From Clostridium mediterraneense (GTDB lineage Bacteria; Bacillota; Clostridia; Clostridiales; Clostridiaceae), in NCBI RefSeq assembly GCF_900091705.1, contig NZ_LT594785.1, positions 1,995,830 to 2,059,829 on the forward strand: 64,000 bases of DNA, in the 5' to 3' direction. Shown in pieces: positions 1 through 8,515 of the stretch. Position numbers and translations under genes: made by a program. The notes under the pieces were generated by a model, which was not told where the DNA came from, searched no databases, and was given only the letters and a program-made list of their open reading frames with translations. How positions within the stretch are numbered: the first letter of the stretch is position 1; each line of letters begins with the position of its first letter.

Positions 1-408
1 CTATTTAATATCAGTATCTCTCATCTCTATTTCAGTTCCCTCTGGAGCTTTTATCTTAAATAAACTTTCTCCAAGTACTTCATAAACAACTTGACCATTT
101 TTTAATTTAAAATCATTATATCCTAAAGATTTAATTCTCTCATACTCTTCTTTCACATTATCAACCATAAATGCCATATGAACAGGTCCAGCATTTAAAG
201 AACTCCATTTATTAAATTTATCACCTTTTTTAGGTGTTTGAAGTTCTATCATAAAATCACCAAGCTTTAACCATGTGTTAAAATCTCTTCCGTGGAAATT
301 AGCAGTTTCACTAACTATTTCAAAACCTAGGATTCTTGTATAGAAATCTAATGATTCTTTATATTTCTCTGTTTGTATGCATATATGATGTATCATTTGT
401 ATACTCAT
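1..408 (-). CDS. VOC (glyoxalase/bleomycin-resistance) family protein
   Basis: A 135-residue single-module VOC protein whose stop codon lies on the first bases of the window, so the gene is complete. It opens with the family signature of a metal-ligand-type His (MIHHICIQT) followed by a SLDFYTRILGFE helix-strand, and ends in a strand with an acidic residue (EGTEIEMRD). The family binds a divalent metal at the dimer interface and includes lyases, isomerases and drug-binding proteins; the substrate cannot be told here. A good AAAGGAG site precedes the ATG. Nothing in the neighbourhood narrows the function. Confidence 0.8.
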   Translation of the reverse strand: MSIQMIHHICIQTEKYKESLDFYTRILGFEIVSETANFHGRDFNTWLKLGDFMIELQTPKKGDKFNKWSSLNAGPVHMAFMVDNVKEEYERIKSLGYNDFKLKNGQVVYEVLGESLFKIKAPEGTEIEMRDTDIK

Positions 409-560
409 AATTCTTTCTCCTTTAATGTTTATTAGTTAATAATTATATCTATTTTAAATTATCTTCTCAATATATTATTAAAACTTCTTAATATATATCT
501 TTTCTTAAATTACGTTGACATAGAAAAATATTACTGGCTTATTTTTAAACTTAAGTTAAT

Positions 561-1190
561 TTATTCTTCTATTAATTTTAAAATATCTTTTGGCTCATAA
601 AAAATATAGTTTGCTTCTATACCCTCTATATCTGCTGCTCCCCATACTGCTAATCCAAAATCCATGCCTGCTGCTTTAGTTGCTTTATAATCTGAATAGG
701 TATCTCCTATATAGATAGCTTCTTTAGGCTTAACTCCTAAAATTTCAGCTACTTTCAATAATGGTTCAGGATGTGGTTTATGATTTTGTGTATCTTCTGC
801 AAGTACTACAGCCTTCATATAATTTTGTAATCCTGTTTTTAAGAAGTCTATTTCATATTGCTTTTTCATTTTTGAACTAGAGATTGCACATAATACATTA
901 TTTTCATCTAATACCCTAATAACTTGATGAAATCCTTCATATAGCTTTGCTCCTTCTTCATATTCATTAACATACCTTACCCATTTAGGATAACTAGCTT
1001 CAATATCCTTAAATCCTAGCAATTCTAAAGTTTTCTTTCCTGTATAGGCTCTATATTTTAATAAATCTTCATATTCTATAAATTTTCCAAGTTCTTCTTT
1101 TATAAGTCTTTGTAATGGTATTAAATTCATCTTTTCTGTATCTAGCATTGTTCCGTCTAAATCAAATATTATGCATTTATAATTCTTCAA
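561..1190 (-). CDS. HAD-superfamily hydrolase (beta-phosphoglucomutase/phosphatase-like)
   Basis: HAD-fold phosphatase of about 209 residues. Motif I is FDLDGTMLD near the N-terminus, motif II is the CAISSSK stretch, motif III is the HKPHPEPLL Lys region, and motif IV is GDTYSD. A helical cap between motifs I and II is typical of small-molecule phosphatases; the substrate is unknown. The frame opens further up at 1232, overlapping the upstream stop, but that ATG has no ribosome site. A TTG at 1190 has GGAG eight bases upstream and gives the usual family N-terminus (KNYKCIIFDLDGT), so I prefer it. It lies directly downstream of the nitroreductase-like gene, probably as one transcript. Confidence 0.82.
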   Translation of the reverse strand: MKNYKCIIFDLDGTMLDTEKMNLIPLQRLIKEELGKFIEYEDLLKYRAYTGKKTLELLGFKDIEASYPKWVRYVNEYEEGAKLYEGFHQVIRVLDENNVLCAISSSKMKKQYEIDFLKTGLQNYMKAVVLAEDTQNHKPHPEPLLKVAEILGVKPKEAIYIGDTYSDYKATKAAGMDFGLAVWGAADIEGIEANYIFYEPKDILKLIEE

Positions 1191-1231
1191 CTTCTTCACT
1201 CCAATCTTATTATATAACTTTGTTTTTATCA

Positions 1232-1987
1232 TTAATTATTATTAAGTAGATTGTATGTTGCAACTAGTATTAAATCTGATTTTTCTTCTTCCTTAGTTAG
1301 ATATCTTTCAAAAGAAATATTATTATATATAAAAGTTAATTCTAAAAAATATAAAAATATTCCCATATCAATTGAATTATAAAATGGTACTTTATCTTTA
1401 GGCATAATAGATTTAATATTAGTTGTTCTATATATTTTCAATTTATTCTCTTCACAAACAACTCTCCAAGGTTGTGTATTACAAGCACTTGGAGCATATT
1501 TTACAATCTCTGCTATACCCTCTAATCCTGAAACATCTGTCCAAATCTCATTTATATCTTTTCTCCTACATTTTTTATAATCTTTTCTAAAATCTTTAGC
1601 TTCACTTTTACCTATAGCCATCATAATCACAAATTTTAGATTTTTATATTCTGATTCTTGAGTTTTTCCCATTCCATACCAGCATACACCAATATCTTTA
1701 GAGGCAAGATATAAATCTAACTGTTCAAACATATATCCAATATTTAATAAAAAACTATCTTTTTCTTCACTATAAATAAGTAAACAATACTCTCCACGTT
1801 TACAAGTAGTTTCTTCTCTTTTTACAATTCTATATTTAACATCTATGTTATCTATAAGTGGTATTAAAGTTTTTATTTTTTCATTAATATCACTTAATTC
1901 ACTAACAGATAGTTTAAGTTCTTGATTAAATCTCCTAAATGACTTTCTTTTAAAAATCATTTTATATTGCTCTTTATCTATTACCAT
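1232..1987 (-). CDS. Nitroreductase-family protein (TM1586-like)
   Basis: A 251-residue flavoprotein of the nitroreductase fold. RKSFRRF near the N-terminus matches the FMN-phosphate Arg motif, and APSACNTQPW near residue 170 is the second conserved FMN-binding motif. The arrangement, with the second motif late in the chain, resembles the TM1586 subgroup in which two half-domains are fused. Members are NAD(P)H-dependent FMN oxidoreductases of uncertain substrate. The stop codon overlaps the upstream ATG of the next frame (TAATG), so the HAD gene is likely co-transcribed. Confidence 0.75.
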   Translation of the reverse strand: MVIDKEQYKMIFKRKSFRRFNQELKLSVSELSDINEKIKTLIPLIDNIDVKYRIVKREETTCKRGEYCLLIYSEEKDSFLLNIGYMFEQLDLYLASKDIGVCWYGMGKTQESEYKNLKFVIMMAIGKSEAKDFRKDYKKCRRKDINEIWTDVSGLEGIAEIVKYAPSACNTQPWRVVCEENKLKIYRTTNIKSIMPKDKVPFYNSIDMGIFLYFLELTFIYNNISFERYLTKEEEKSDLILVATYNLLNNN

Positions 1988-2159
1988 CAGCTATTCTCCT
2001 ATTTTTTTAGTACATCGATGTCTAAAACAATCATATATTGCTTTAAAATTAAAAACAATATATTTTTTAAAATTTTCCATTTTATAAGAATTTGCTCTTA
2101 AAATTTTTTATTAACTTTATCTTATTTTCTTTCACAATTCATATATCAGGTATATAAAA

Positions 2160-2206
2160 ATAAAAAGCACCCTATCTAAGCAAATAGCAAAAATAGTTGT
2201 GCTTTT
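2160..2206 (-). terminator. Probable terminator after the sugar acetyltransferase
   Basis: AAAAAGCAC and GTGCTTTTT form a 9-bp stem with a long AT-rich loop. Read on the minus strand it ends in a T-run just past the acetyltransferase stop. The long loop lowers confidence. Confidence 0.5.
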
Positions 2207-2251
2207 TCTTATTATACTTTTTATATTCTATGAATAAAAATTTCATTCACC

Positions 2252-2812
2252 TTATATATTTTTGATAAACTTAGCTGGAACACCAGCATATACAGTATTA
2301 CTAGGCACATCTTTAGTAACAACTGAGCCTGCACCAATAACAGAATTTTCTCCAATTGTTACACCTGGACAAATAGTTACTCCTGCACCAAGCCATGCAT
2401 TACGTTTAATTTTTACACTCTTTAGAATAACCCCTCTTCTATTTATAGGATCTAGTGGATGATTAACTGATAATATTTTTACTTCAGGTCCAATAAGTAC
2501 GTTATCTTCTATGTCAATACCACCTAAGTCCACAAACATACAAGATTTATTAATAAACACTCCATTACCTAATCTAATATTAGCTCCAAAATCTGTATTA
2601 AATGGTGTTAATACTTGTACAGAACTGCTAATTTCAGTACCAGTAATTTTTGATAAAATACCTCTTATTTCTTCAGGTGTCTTATATCCTGTATTTAATT
2701 CACTTGTTAACTTTAAAGTATTTTCAAGCACCTCATTAATTTCAGCAAATATTAGATCCTCATTTAAAATAAACTCTCTAGCCTTTATCTTATCTAATAA
2801 CTCTTTACTCAT
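2252..2812 (-). CDS. Sugar O-acetyltransferase (LacA/Maa-type hexapeptide repeat)
   Basis: A 186-residue left-handed beta-helix acetyltransferase. The N-terminal helical cap (residues 1-60) is followed by hexapeptide repeats such as IGPEVKI, LGAGVTI, IGENSVI and GAGSVVTKDVPSNTVYAGVP. NHPLDP near residue 117 holds the catalytic His. These enzymes transfer acetyl from acetyl-CoA to the 6-hydroxyl of maltose, glucose or galactosides and act as cytoplasmic trimers. It appears monocistronic, with a MerR-type promoter upstream and a hairpin downstream. Confidence 0.88.
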   Translation of the reverse strand: MSKELLDKIKAREFILNEDLIFAEINEVLENTLKLTSELNTGYKTPEEIRGILSKITGTEISSSVQVLTPFNTDFGANIRLGNGVFINKSCMFVDLGGIDIEDNVLIGPEVKILSVNHPLDPINRRGVILKSVKIKRNAWLGAGVTICPGVTIGENSVIGAGSVVTKDVPSNTVYAGVPAKFIKNI

Positions 2813-2867
2813 AATATCCCCCTTAATTAATAACTATTTCTCTTAGTTTATATTTAAACTATAAGTT

Positions 2868-2898
2868 ATTATATCAGTTAGAGTTAACTCCAACTCAA
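2868..2898 (-). promoter_or_regulatory. MerR-family-type promoter/operator of the acetyltransferase gene
   Basis: On the minus strand TTGAGT (2898-2893) and TATAAT (2873-2868) are separated by 19 bases instead of 17. The spacer contains an inverted repeat centred at 2885/2886, TTGGAGTT-AACTCTAA with one mismatch. A long spacer filled by a palindrome is the hallmark of promoters activated by MerR-family proteins through DNA untwisting. No merR gene lies in the window, so the regulator must be elsewhere. Confidence 0.75.
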
Positions 2899-2951
2899 GA
2901 GATAATATCTACAAAATTTATCAAATTAATATAATAAAAAATTATCTGTAT

Positions 2952-3815
2952 TTAATCATTTAATATCTCATAAATTATCTTTTTAGATTTTAATGTTATA
3001 TCTGAATTTTCATTATTTATATCATATGAAATTAAAGCTTTCCATAATGCCCATCCTTTAGCTCTATTCCATGTTTCATCATCACACATTAATTCTTGCT
3101 TAAATATTTCTCTAATTCTCTTATCAAAAAATGTCCAAGCCATAACATAATCGCAAGCTGGATCTCCTGTACCTAATATTCCAAAATCAATAACTGCTGC
3201 TAATTTACCATTCCTAACTATAATATTTCCTACAGCTACATCTCCATGTATCCATACTGGTTCTTTATCCCACTTACTTTCTAAAGCTTTTTCCCAAATC
3301 TTTTTTAATTCTTTAGTTGGAAATATATCCTTTAATTTATTTAATGCATTAATAGTTTCATCATCATAAACTTTTAATAATCCACCCCTATAAAAATTAT
3401 GAGCACCTGCTACTGGACCATCACTAGCATCAATAGCTTGTAATTCTTTTAAAAATTTAGCTAAATCTATTGCCATATCCTCCAAATTATTTATATTATC
3501 ATAACTTAATACTTCTCCCTCAATCCATTTATTTACTGACCATGGAAAAGGATAGATATCACTAGGTTTTCCATTAGCTATTGGTGATTGTATCTCACAA
3601 GAAATATATTGTTTCAATCTAGGTAACCATATCATTTCTTTTTTTATCTGTGATGCATATTCCTCTCCACTTGGTAACCTAACTGACATATTATCTCCTA
3701 AATAAAATGTTCTATTATCATGCCCGTTCTCTTCTACCCATCTAATCTCTAAATTACTTAACTCAGGAAATTGCTCTTTTATTAATTTTCTTACTATTTC
3801 TATAGATATCTCCAT
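2952..3815 (-). CDS. Aminoglycoside phosphotransferase (APH)-family kinase
   Basis: A 287-residue protein kinase-like phosphotransferase. Brenner's motif appears as HGDVAVGN near residue 190 and the metal-binding motif as VIDFG some 20 residues later; an N-terminal lobe holds SVRLPSG. The family phosphorylates aminoglycosides, macrolides, choline or other small molecules with ATP or GTP. Closest in style to the chromosomal APH(3'')-like proteins of clostridia, so a drug substrate is possible but unproven. Single gene; the start is preceded by AGAGAGG. Confidence 0.82.
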   Translation of the reverse strand: MEISIEIVRKLIKEQFPELSNLEIRWVEENGHDNRTFYLGDNMSVRLPSGEEYASQIKKEMIWLPRLKQYISCEIQSPIANGKPSDIYPFPWSVNKWIEGEVLSYDNINNLEDMAIDLAKFLKELQAIDASDGPVAGAHNFYRGGLLKVYDDETINALNKLKDIFPTKELKKIWEKALESKWDKEPVWIHGDVAVGNIIVRNGKLAAVIDFGILGTGDPACDYVMAWTFFDKRIREIFKQELMCDDETWNRAKGWALWKALISYDINNENSDITLKSKKIIYEILND

Positions 3816-4086
3816 ATATAACCTCTCTTATTTTCTTTTTAAAATCATATTAACAAAGTTATAATCTATTATTGTATTTGCTAAATATTAATTTTTAAAA
3901 GGTGTTTCTTTTAATCTTGTAATTCACCTTTCTCGATTTTATATAACCCCATACTAACTTCTCCCTATATTATCAACTTCTCTTTAATTATACACCAATT
4001 ATTAACATATCTTCAATTTACTATATTAATATTAAATTAAAATAAAAATTTTATTTCTTTTATAATATGTTTTTATCCTTTATCAC

Positions 4087-4611
4087 TTAATCAGCATCTA
4101 CACCTAAATGATATTTTCCACAATGTAAACACTTAAAAAGATAACCACATAAAGAACCACTTTTTACAAGATAATTTCTTACATCTTTATACTCATCTTT
4201 AGCATCATATTCCTTAAACACTTCATCAGCAATCCCCATTTTTTCTAATTCCTTTGTACCAACTTCACCTATATATGCACAAAAATCATTACAACAAGCC
4301 AGCCAATATTCACCTTGCCAGCTAATATATCCTGGAGTTCTCTTAAATAACTCATCTATTTTATTTTTATCGTCCACTTTATCAGATTCTGCATCTTGAA
4401 TAAATTGTCCATCAAATTTTTCTGCTGCTTTTCCACTCGCTACACATTCAGGACAAATACAATCAACATCTTCTTTCGTATATATTATACTTAAAAAATA
4501 CTCTGTCTCTTTCCCACAACACTGACATATTCTAAATAAGCCCCCCTCTTCTTTTGAGAAAACTTCTTGCTCCCATACATTAGGATGATATTTAAATCTA
4601 ACTCTGTCCAT
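4087..4611 (-). CDS. CbrC family (UPF0167) protein
   Basis: A 174-residue Cys-rich protein of the CbrC/UPF0167 family, named after the E. coli gene linked to colicin E2 tolerance. Paired cysteines CQCCG, CICPEC, ACCNDFC and CLHCGKYH suggest bound metal. The middle holds the family's GYISWQGEYWLACCNDFCAYIG stretch in two parts. Biochemical function is not established. It lies 58 bases downstream of a SUKH-type protein gene on the same strand, so the two may be one immunity-like operon. Confidence 0.8.
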   Translation of the reverse strand: MDRVRFKYHPNVWEQEVFSKEEGGLFRICQCCGKETEYFLSIIYTKEDVDCICPECVASGKAAEKFDGQFIQDAESDKVDDKNKIDELFKRTPGYISWQGEYWLACCNDFCAYIGEVGTKELEKMGIADEVFKEYDAKDEYKDVRNYLVKSGSLCGYLFKCLHCGKYHLGVDAD

Positions 4612-4669
4612 AACTTAAACTCCTTTTATTTATCACTAAATTATTTACTTATTTAATTAGGCTTATTCT

Positions 4670-5311
4670 CTAAAAAGAACTTAATAATATGCATATTATT
4701 GCTATGATTATAAGAGCCACTACTTCTTTCCACCAAATCTTTTGTAATATGGAACTTTTAGTCTTCTCATCTTTATTAGGAATTCTTCTCTTTTCCATAT
4801 AAACCACTTGCATTTCTTTACCTTCTAATTCAGATTCTATAAAATTAAAAATATCATCAAAAACACGAATCTCAGTATCATAATCATGATCTACATATAA
4901 AGATCCACTTTCACCAATCCAAACTATTGCTGGATAGTAATATCCTATTTCCCCCAGCAAAATAATCTTTTCATTAGCAATATCTTGTACATACATATAA
5001 TCTTCTGAAGGTATAGTACATTCTTTGCCCCCAAACATATAATCTTTTATATCACAGAGACCACATCTTGGAAATAAATAGAAATTAAAATCAAATCCTA
5101 TTTTATCAATATACCATATTGGTTCTATACCATAGAATTCTCTAAAAAAATCTAATGCTTTTGGAAAAAGTGTAATTCCATTATCTAAATAATATTTTTC
5201 AACTTCTGTAATATCAACATTTCTTCCTGGGAACCATCCCGCATACTCCATGGCTTGTCTAATTCTTTCTGATTTATCTCCAGATAAAATAACTTTTTGT
5301 TCTAGTGTCAT
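4670..5311 (-). CDS. SUKH-3-like immunity protein with C-terminal membrane anchor
   Basis: About 213 residues. The SUKH-3-like core spans roughly residues 10-150, with AGWFPGRNVDI, an FLREFYG-like segment and a conserved FGG. A C-terminal hydrophobic segment (about residues 192-210, ALIIIAIICILL) would anchor it in the membrane. SUKH proteins are known as immunity partners of polymorphic toxins and contact-dependent effectors. The frame starts at 5329, but that ATG lies within the AAGGAG site serving the ATG at 5311, so 5311 is the better start. No toxin gene is adjacent. Confidence 0.72.
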   Translation of the reverse strand: MTLEQKVILSGDKSERIRQAMEYAGWFPGRNVDITEVEKYYLDNGITLFPKALDFFREFYGIEPIWYIDKIGFDFNFYLFPRCGLCDIKDYMFGGKECTIPSEDYMYVQDIANEKIILLGEIGYYYPAIVWIGESGSLYVDHDYDTEIRVFDDIFNFIESELEGKEMQVVYMEKRRIPNKDEKTKSSILQKIWWKEVVALIIIAIICILLSSF

Positions 5312-5475
5312 AAAATTTCTCCTTGTCAAATTACAATTTATCTATCAGTTAAATCTAAACATTTTTCTCTTAACACAATTAAACTCTATATACTAATATT
5401 ACAATTTTCAGTTATTAATATCCACTATACATTACTTTTAGATTATTTAATCACTGCTATATATTTTTATATAAA

Positions 5476-5508
5476 AAAGCCATGTAGCTCTTTATCCCAC
5501 ATAGCTTT
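5476..5508 (-). terminator. Terminator after the FAD oxidoreductase
   Basis: Minus-strand hairpin AAAGCTATGT / ACATGGCTTT followed by a T-run, 30 bases past the stop of the berberine-bridge-like gene. Confidence 0.7.
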
Positions 5509-5538
5509 AAATAAATTATAATTTCACTTAATTTACTT

Positions 5539-6918
5539 TTAATATTCAAATTTACTCTTAGAATTAGCCTCTATCTTTATTGACTGTAGATAATTAAATA
5601 CATCAAATGGATCATATTTTTCTTTCACACGCTTTAATCTATCCAAATTTCCACCATAATATTTTTCTTCGTAATTCTTTAATGGACTGTATGGGAAATT
5701 AACATATGAACCTTTAGTAATCTTTTCTAGGTAATTTAATCTACTAGCTACCCATTTTTTATTTTCTTTAGCATAAACTGAGTCTTCCCATACTGATTGT
5801 ATACTTATAATATAATTAGAATCTCTATAATAAAAAGCTGTCTCATGTTTTCCTTTATCTTTTACTGCACCACCTAAACCATAGAAAGTAACTGCTGCAT
5901 AAACTGAACCTGCTGGCTTTTCTTTTATAGATGCTGCTAATTTTACTAACTCAGACTTTGAGTATATCCTATCTTCAAATTTACCTTCAGTTTTAAATTT
6001 TTCACCATTTGAATATATAGAGCCAATTATCTTTATAGCATTTAAAAATGTAGTATATTCAAACTCTACTTCAGCATTTGGTATTACTAATAAAGGTTTT
6101 AATATTTCTCTTAATTCTTCTACTTCTCCATAAAATAGTCCTATAAAAAATACTGCTAAGCCTTCACTTTCAGCATTATAAAAGCTTGCTCTCATATTTA
6201 CTCTTCTATCTAAAGTTTGATATAACTTTTGAAATATATCCATAATCTTTGCTTGTTCTATAGTTGTAGTATCAGGATAGTATATTGTAAAAAAAGTAGC
6301 CTTATTTAATTTTGGAGGTAATCTAAAAGTTAATGAAGTAATTATTCCAAAGTTTCCTCCACCTGATCCTCTTAATGCCCAAAATAAATCACTATTACAA
6401 TCTCTATTTGCAATAATTACTTTTCCTTTATAATCTACCATTTCAAATTCTACTACACTATCTATACCTAAACCAAATATCCTAGAAGACATACCCCAGC
6501 CTCCACCTAAAGTATATCCAACTACTGCAACAGTGGGGCAAGTTCCACCAGGAAATGGGTATCCCCTCTCTCCTAAATATTCATAAATCTCACTATTTTG
6601 CACTCCTGCTTCTATTTTAACTGTATTATTAAATTCATTTATACTTATCTTTTTCATTCTACTAACATCAATTACTATAAGATCATTACCAGTTGAATAA
6701 CCTTCATAATTGTGTCCACCAGATCTAATTCTAAAATCAATATTTTTTGTAACACAAAACTTTAATGCACATATAACATCTTTCTTATCAGTGCAATATA
6801 ATATAGCTATCGGACATTTTTGTATAGATCTATTCCACATTTGTCTATCTTCCTGATAATCGGCATCATTAGGTGTTACAATTTCACCATTAAAACATAA
6901 ATCCTTAAATAGTTCCAT
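5539..6918 (-). CDS. FAD-binding oxidoreductase, berberine-bridge (BBE) type
   Basis: About 459 residues. The N-terminal PCMH-type FAD domain contains RSGGHN with His about 69 and PGGTCPTV with Cys about 127, the two residues that hold FAD bicovalently in BBE-like oxidases. GGGWGMSSR and LRGSGGGNFGI follow. The C-terminal BBE domain ends with YYGGNLDRLKRVKEKYDPFDVF. Relatives oxidise sugars, alkaloids or amino compounds using oxygen. The ATG at 6918 has AAGG nine bases upstream; the ATG at 6927 sits too close to it. Divergent from a MarR gene, with two palindromes between them. Confidence 0.88.
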   Translation of the reverse strand: MELFKDLCFNGEIVTPNDADYQEDRQMWNRSIQKCPIAILYCTDKKDVICALKFCVTKNIDFRIRSGGHNYEGYSTGNDLIVIDVSRMKKISINEFNNTVKIEAGVQNSEIYEYLGERGYPFPGGTCPTVAVVGYTLGGGWGMSSRIFGLGIDSVVEFEMVDYKGKVIIANRDCNSDLFWALRGSGGGNFGIITSLTFRLPPKLNKATFFTIYYPDTTTIEQAKIMDIFQKLYQTLDRRVNMRASFYNAESEGLAVFFIGLFYGEVEELREILKPLLVIPNAEVEFEYTTFLNAIKIIGSIYSNGEKFKTEGKFEDRIYSKSELVKLAASIKEKPAGSVYAAVTFYGLGGAVKDKGKHETAFYYRDSNYIISIQSVWEDSVYAKENKKWVASRLNYLEKITKGSYVNFPYSPLKNYEEKYYGGNLDRLKRVKEKYDPFDVFNYLQSIKIEANSKSKFEY

Positions 6919-7324
6919 AATCCTCATCCTTTGTAATATATTTTTATTTATAGTAAATCTATTTACTACTATTAATATATGGTGGATGAAATATAAGATG
7001 GACTAAATTTAACATATCTACTTAATTATTTTTTATTAACCATCTCAAATAACTATAAATCTAATACTTAATATCATATGGTATAAAATCCAAACCTTAT
7101 AGTTGACATATCAACCTTTAAATGTTATGTTTTATTTAGTTGATTTATCATCAATCAAACAAAGGAAATTAAACTAAATAAATTAGTATTTAAATATTCA
7201 TTCTTAGTATTTTTAGTACTTGCAGTATTCTATGCTACTGCAATAATTGCAATCCAATTAATTTATTCTATATACTGATTTAAGGGAATACTTAACTATA
7301 TAAAATTTAAGAAGGTGATTTATA
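6919..7324. promoter_or_regulatory. Divergent intergenic region with two MarR-like operators
   Basis: A 406-base space between the BBE-like gene and the MarR gene. It contains two short palindromes: GTTGA-CATA-TCAAC at 7102-7115 and TTGAT-TTATC-ATCAA at 7140-7154, with perfect 5-bp arms and related half-sites. Their position suggests autoregulation and control of the oxidoreductase by the MarR protein. A startless hydrophobic frame of about 35 codons ends at 7278. Confidence 0.55.
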
Positions 7325-7741
7325 TTGAATAATAAGGCTTTAACTTTAATAAATAACATGGCTCTTTTTAGAAAGCAATATCATAACTTTGTTAATGAAC
7401 GTGTTGCTAATCTAGAAATCACAAGCTCTGAGTTTTCATACTTAAAACAATTAGTAAATAATGATGGTGCTCTTCATGATATTATTGTTAAAAATACCTG
7501 TGTAGATAAAGCTGCTACCACTCGAATAGCTCAATCTTTAGAAAAAAAGGATATAATAAAGAGAATTAGAAACGAAAATGATAAAAGAAATTTTAATGTT
7601 TATCTAACTGAGAAAGGAAAATCTTATATAACAATAATTAATGAAATCCTTGAAGATTGGTATTTAATTTTAAGTAAAGGTATTGATAAAGAAACTTTAT
7701 CACTCTTTGAAGAAACACTAGAAAAATTAACACATAATTAG
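7325..7741 (+). CDS. MarR-family transcriptional regulator
   Basis: A 138-residue winged-helix regulator. The HTH is around residues 55-80 (IIVKNTCVDKAATTRIAQSL) and the wing carries RIRNENDKRNFNVYLTEKG, the Asp-Lys-Arg signature of the family. Translation starts at TTG behind AAGGTG. It is divergent from the BBE-like flavoenzyme and probably represses both itself and that gene through the palindromes at 7102-7154, responding to a phenolic or oxidative ligand by analogy with the family. Confidence 0.85.
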   Translation: MNNKALTLINNMALFRKQYHNFVNERVANLEITSSEFSYLKQLVNNDGALHDIIVKNTCVDKAATTRIAQSLEKKDIIKRIRNENDKRNFNVYLTEKGKSYITIINEILEDWYLILSKGIDKETLSLFEETLEKLTHN

Positions 7742-7783
7742 TTTCTATAATATAGAGACTAAAATATATAAATAATATCAATG

Positions 7784-7834
7784 AAAAAGACTATCTCAAA
7801 GGGAATACCCATCTTTGGAGATAGTCTTTTTATA
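7784..7834. terminator. Strong bidirectional terminator
   Basis: AAAAAGACTATCTC and GAGATAGTCTTTTT form a perfect stem with an internal AAAG/CTTT extension around a GGGAATACCC core. It ends the MarR transcript on the plus strand and the DUF2089 operon on the minus strand. Confidence 0.85.
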
Positions 7835-7870
7835 TTTAAGTAGCCTGACATTGTCTGAATTTCTATACAT

Positions 7871-8098
7871 CTATATTGTAACAGTAATATGCTCATCATT
7901 TTGTGATATAACTTCTACTACTTTTAATCCCTTATAACCTTTCAAGCTACCTTTTACTGTTTTAAAAACTTGTAAAGCTATCTTTTTTTGCTGCTCATTA
8001 AGCTGCTTTTTAGGAATACACCTTATTGCTATACTCCCCATAAATAATGGTACTGGTAAAATTAAATTAAAATCTTTACTTTTTATTGAAACTATCAT
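7871..8098 (-). CDS. Small conserved protein of the DUF2089 operon
   Basis: A 75-residue protein that I do not recognise. It has a hydrophobic, beta-rich first half (LILPVPLFMGSIAI) that could touch the membrane, then a basic helix, then a strand-rich end. It is third in an operon with a DUF2089 protein and a SHOCT-like protein, 10 bases after the second gene and with its own AGAGG site. The conserved setting suggests it works with them, perhaps in envelope-stress signalling. Confidence 0.65.
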   Translation of the reverse strand: MIVSIKSKDFNLILPVPLFMGSIAIRCIPKKQLNEQQKKIALQVFKTVKGSLKGYKGLKVVEVISQNDEHITVTI

Positions 8099-8108
8099 TT
8101 AAGGACCT

Positions 8109-8498
8109 CTATTCTATAGTTACTTTAACTATATCACCTTCACTAGAACAAATATCTACTATTTCTCCTATAGCTTCATTCTCTAAACAAGATGCTAAAG
8201 TATTCATTAGTTCACTCATATCAACTTCATCCATTCCTTTAATAAATGTAGATATTGGTAACTTTCCTCCAACACTTATTATTTCTTTAATTACCTTAAT
8301 TGGTAGTTGCACATTAACCTTGTCTCCATCATGTCCTAAAACTTTAACTCTTAAAAATTTATCTTCATATTTTTTAGATATAGTAACTTCAGTATTTTTT
8401 GATGTATCTCCTAAAGCATCAATTAAATCCTTTGCCTTATCAGCAGAAATCTTGCTTTCCTCAACCATTTTTAATACTCTCATAATTTCTTCATTCAT
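8109..8498 (-). CDS. SHOCT-like (LiaX/YvlB N-terminal-type) protein
   Basis: 129 residues. The first 30 form a short helical hairpin (MRVLKMVEESKISADKAKDL) like the SHOCT-like module at the N-termini of LiaX and YvlB. The rest alternates strands and helices and includes LPIKVIKEIISVGGKLPI. LiaX and YvlB belong to envelope-stress regulons in Firmicutes; the precise role of this short form is unknown. It is the middle gene of a three-gene operon, 17 bases after the DUF2089 gene. Confidence 0.68.
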   Translation of the reverse strand: MNEEIMRVLKMVEESKISADKAKDLIDALGDTSKNTEVTISKKYEDKFLRVKVLGHDGDKVNVQLPIKVIKEIISVGGKLPISTFIKGMDEVDMSELMNTLASCLENEAIGEIVDICSSEGDIVKVTIE

Positions 8499-8515
8499 AA
8501 TAATCCCTCCTAATT

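Noticed and set aside
1191-1232. N-terminal extension of the HAD hydrolase
   Set aside because: The ATG at 1232 has no ribosome site, whereas TTG at 1190 is well placed behind GGAG and gives the normal family N-terminus.
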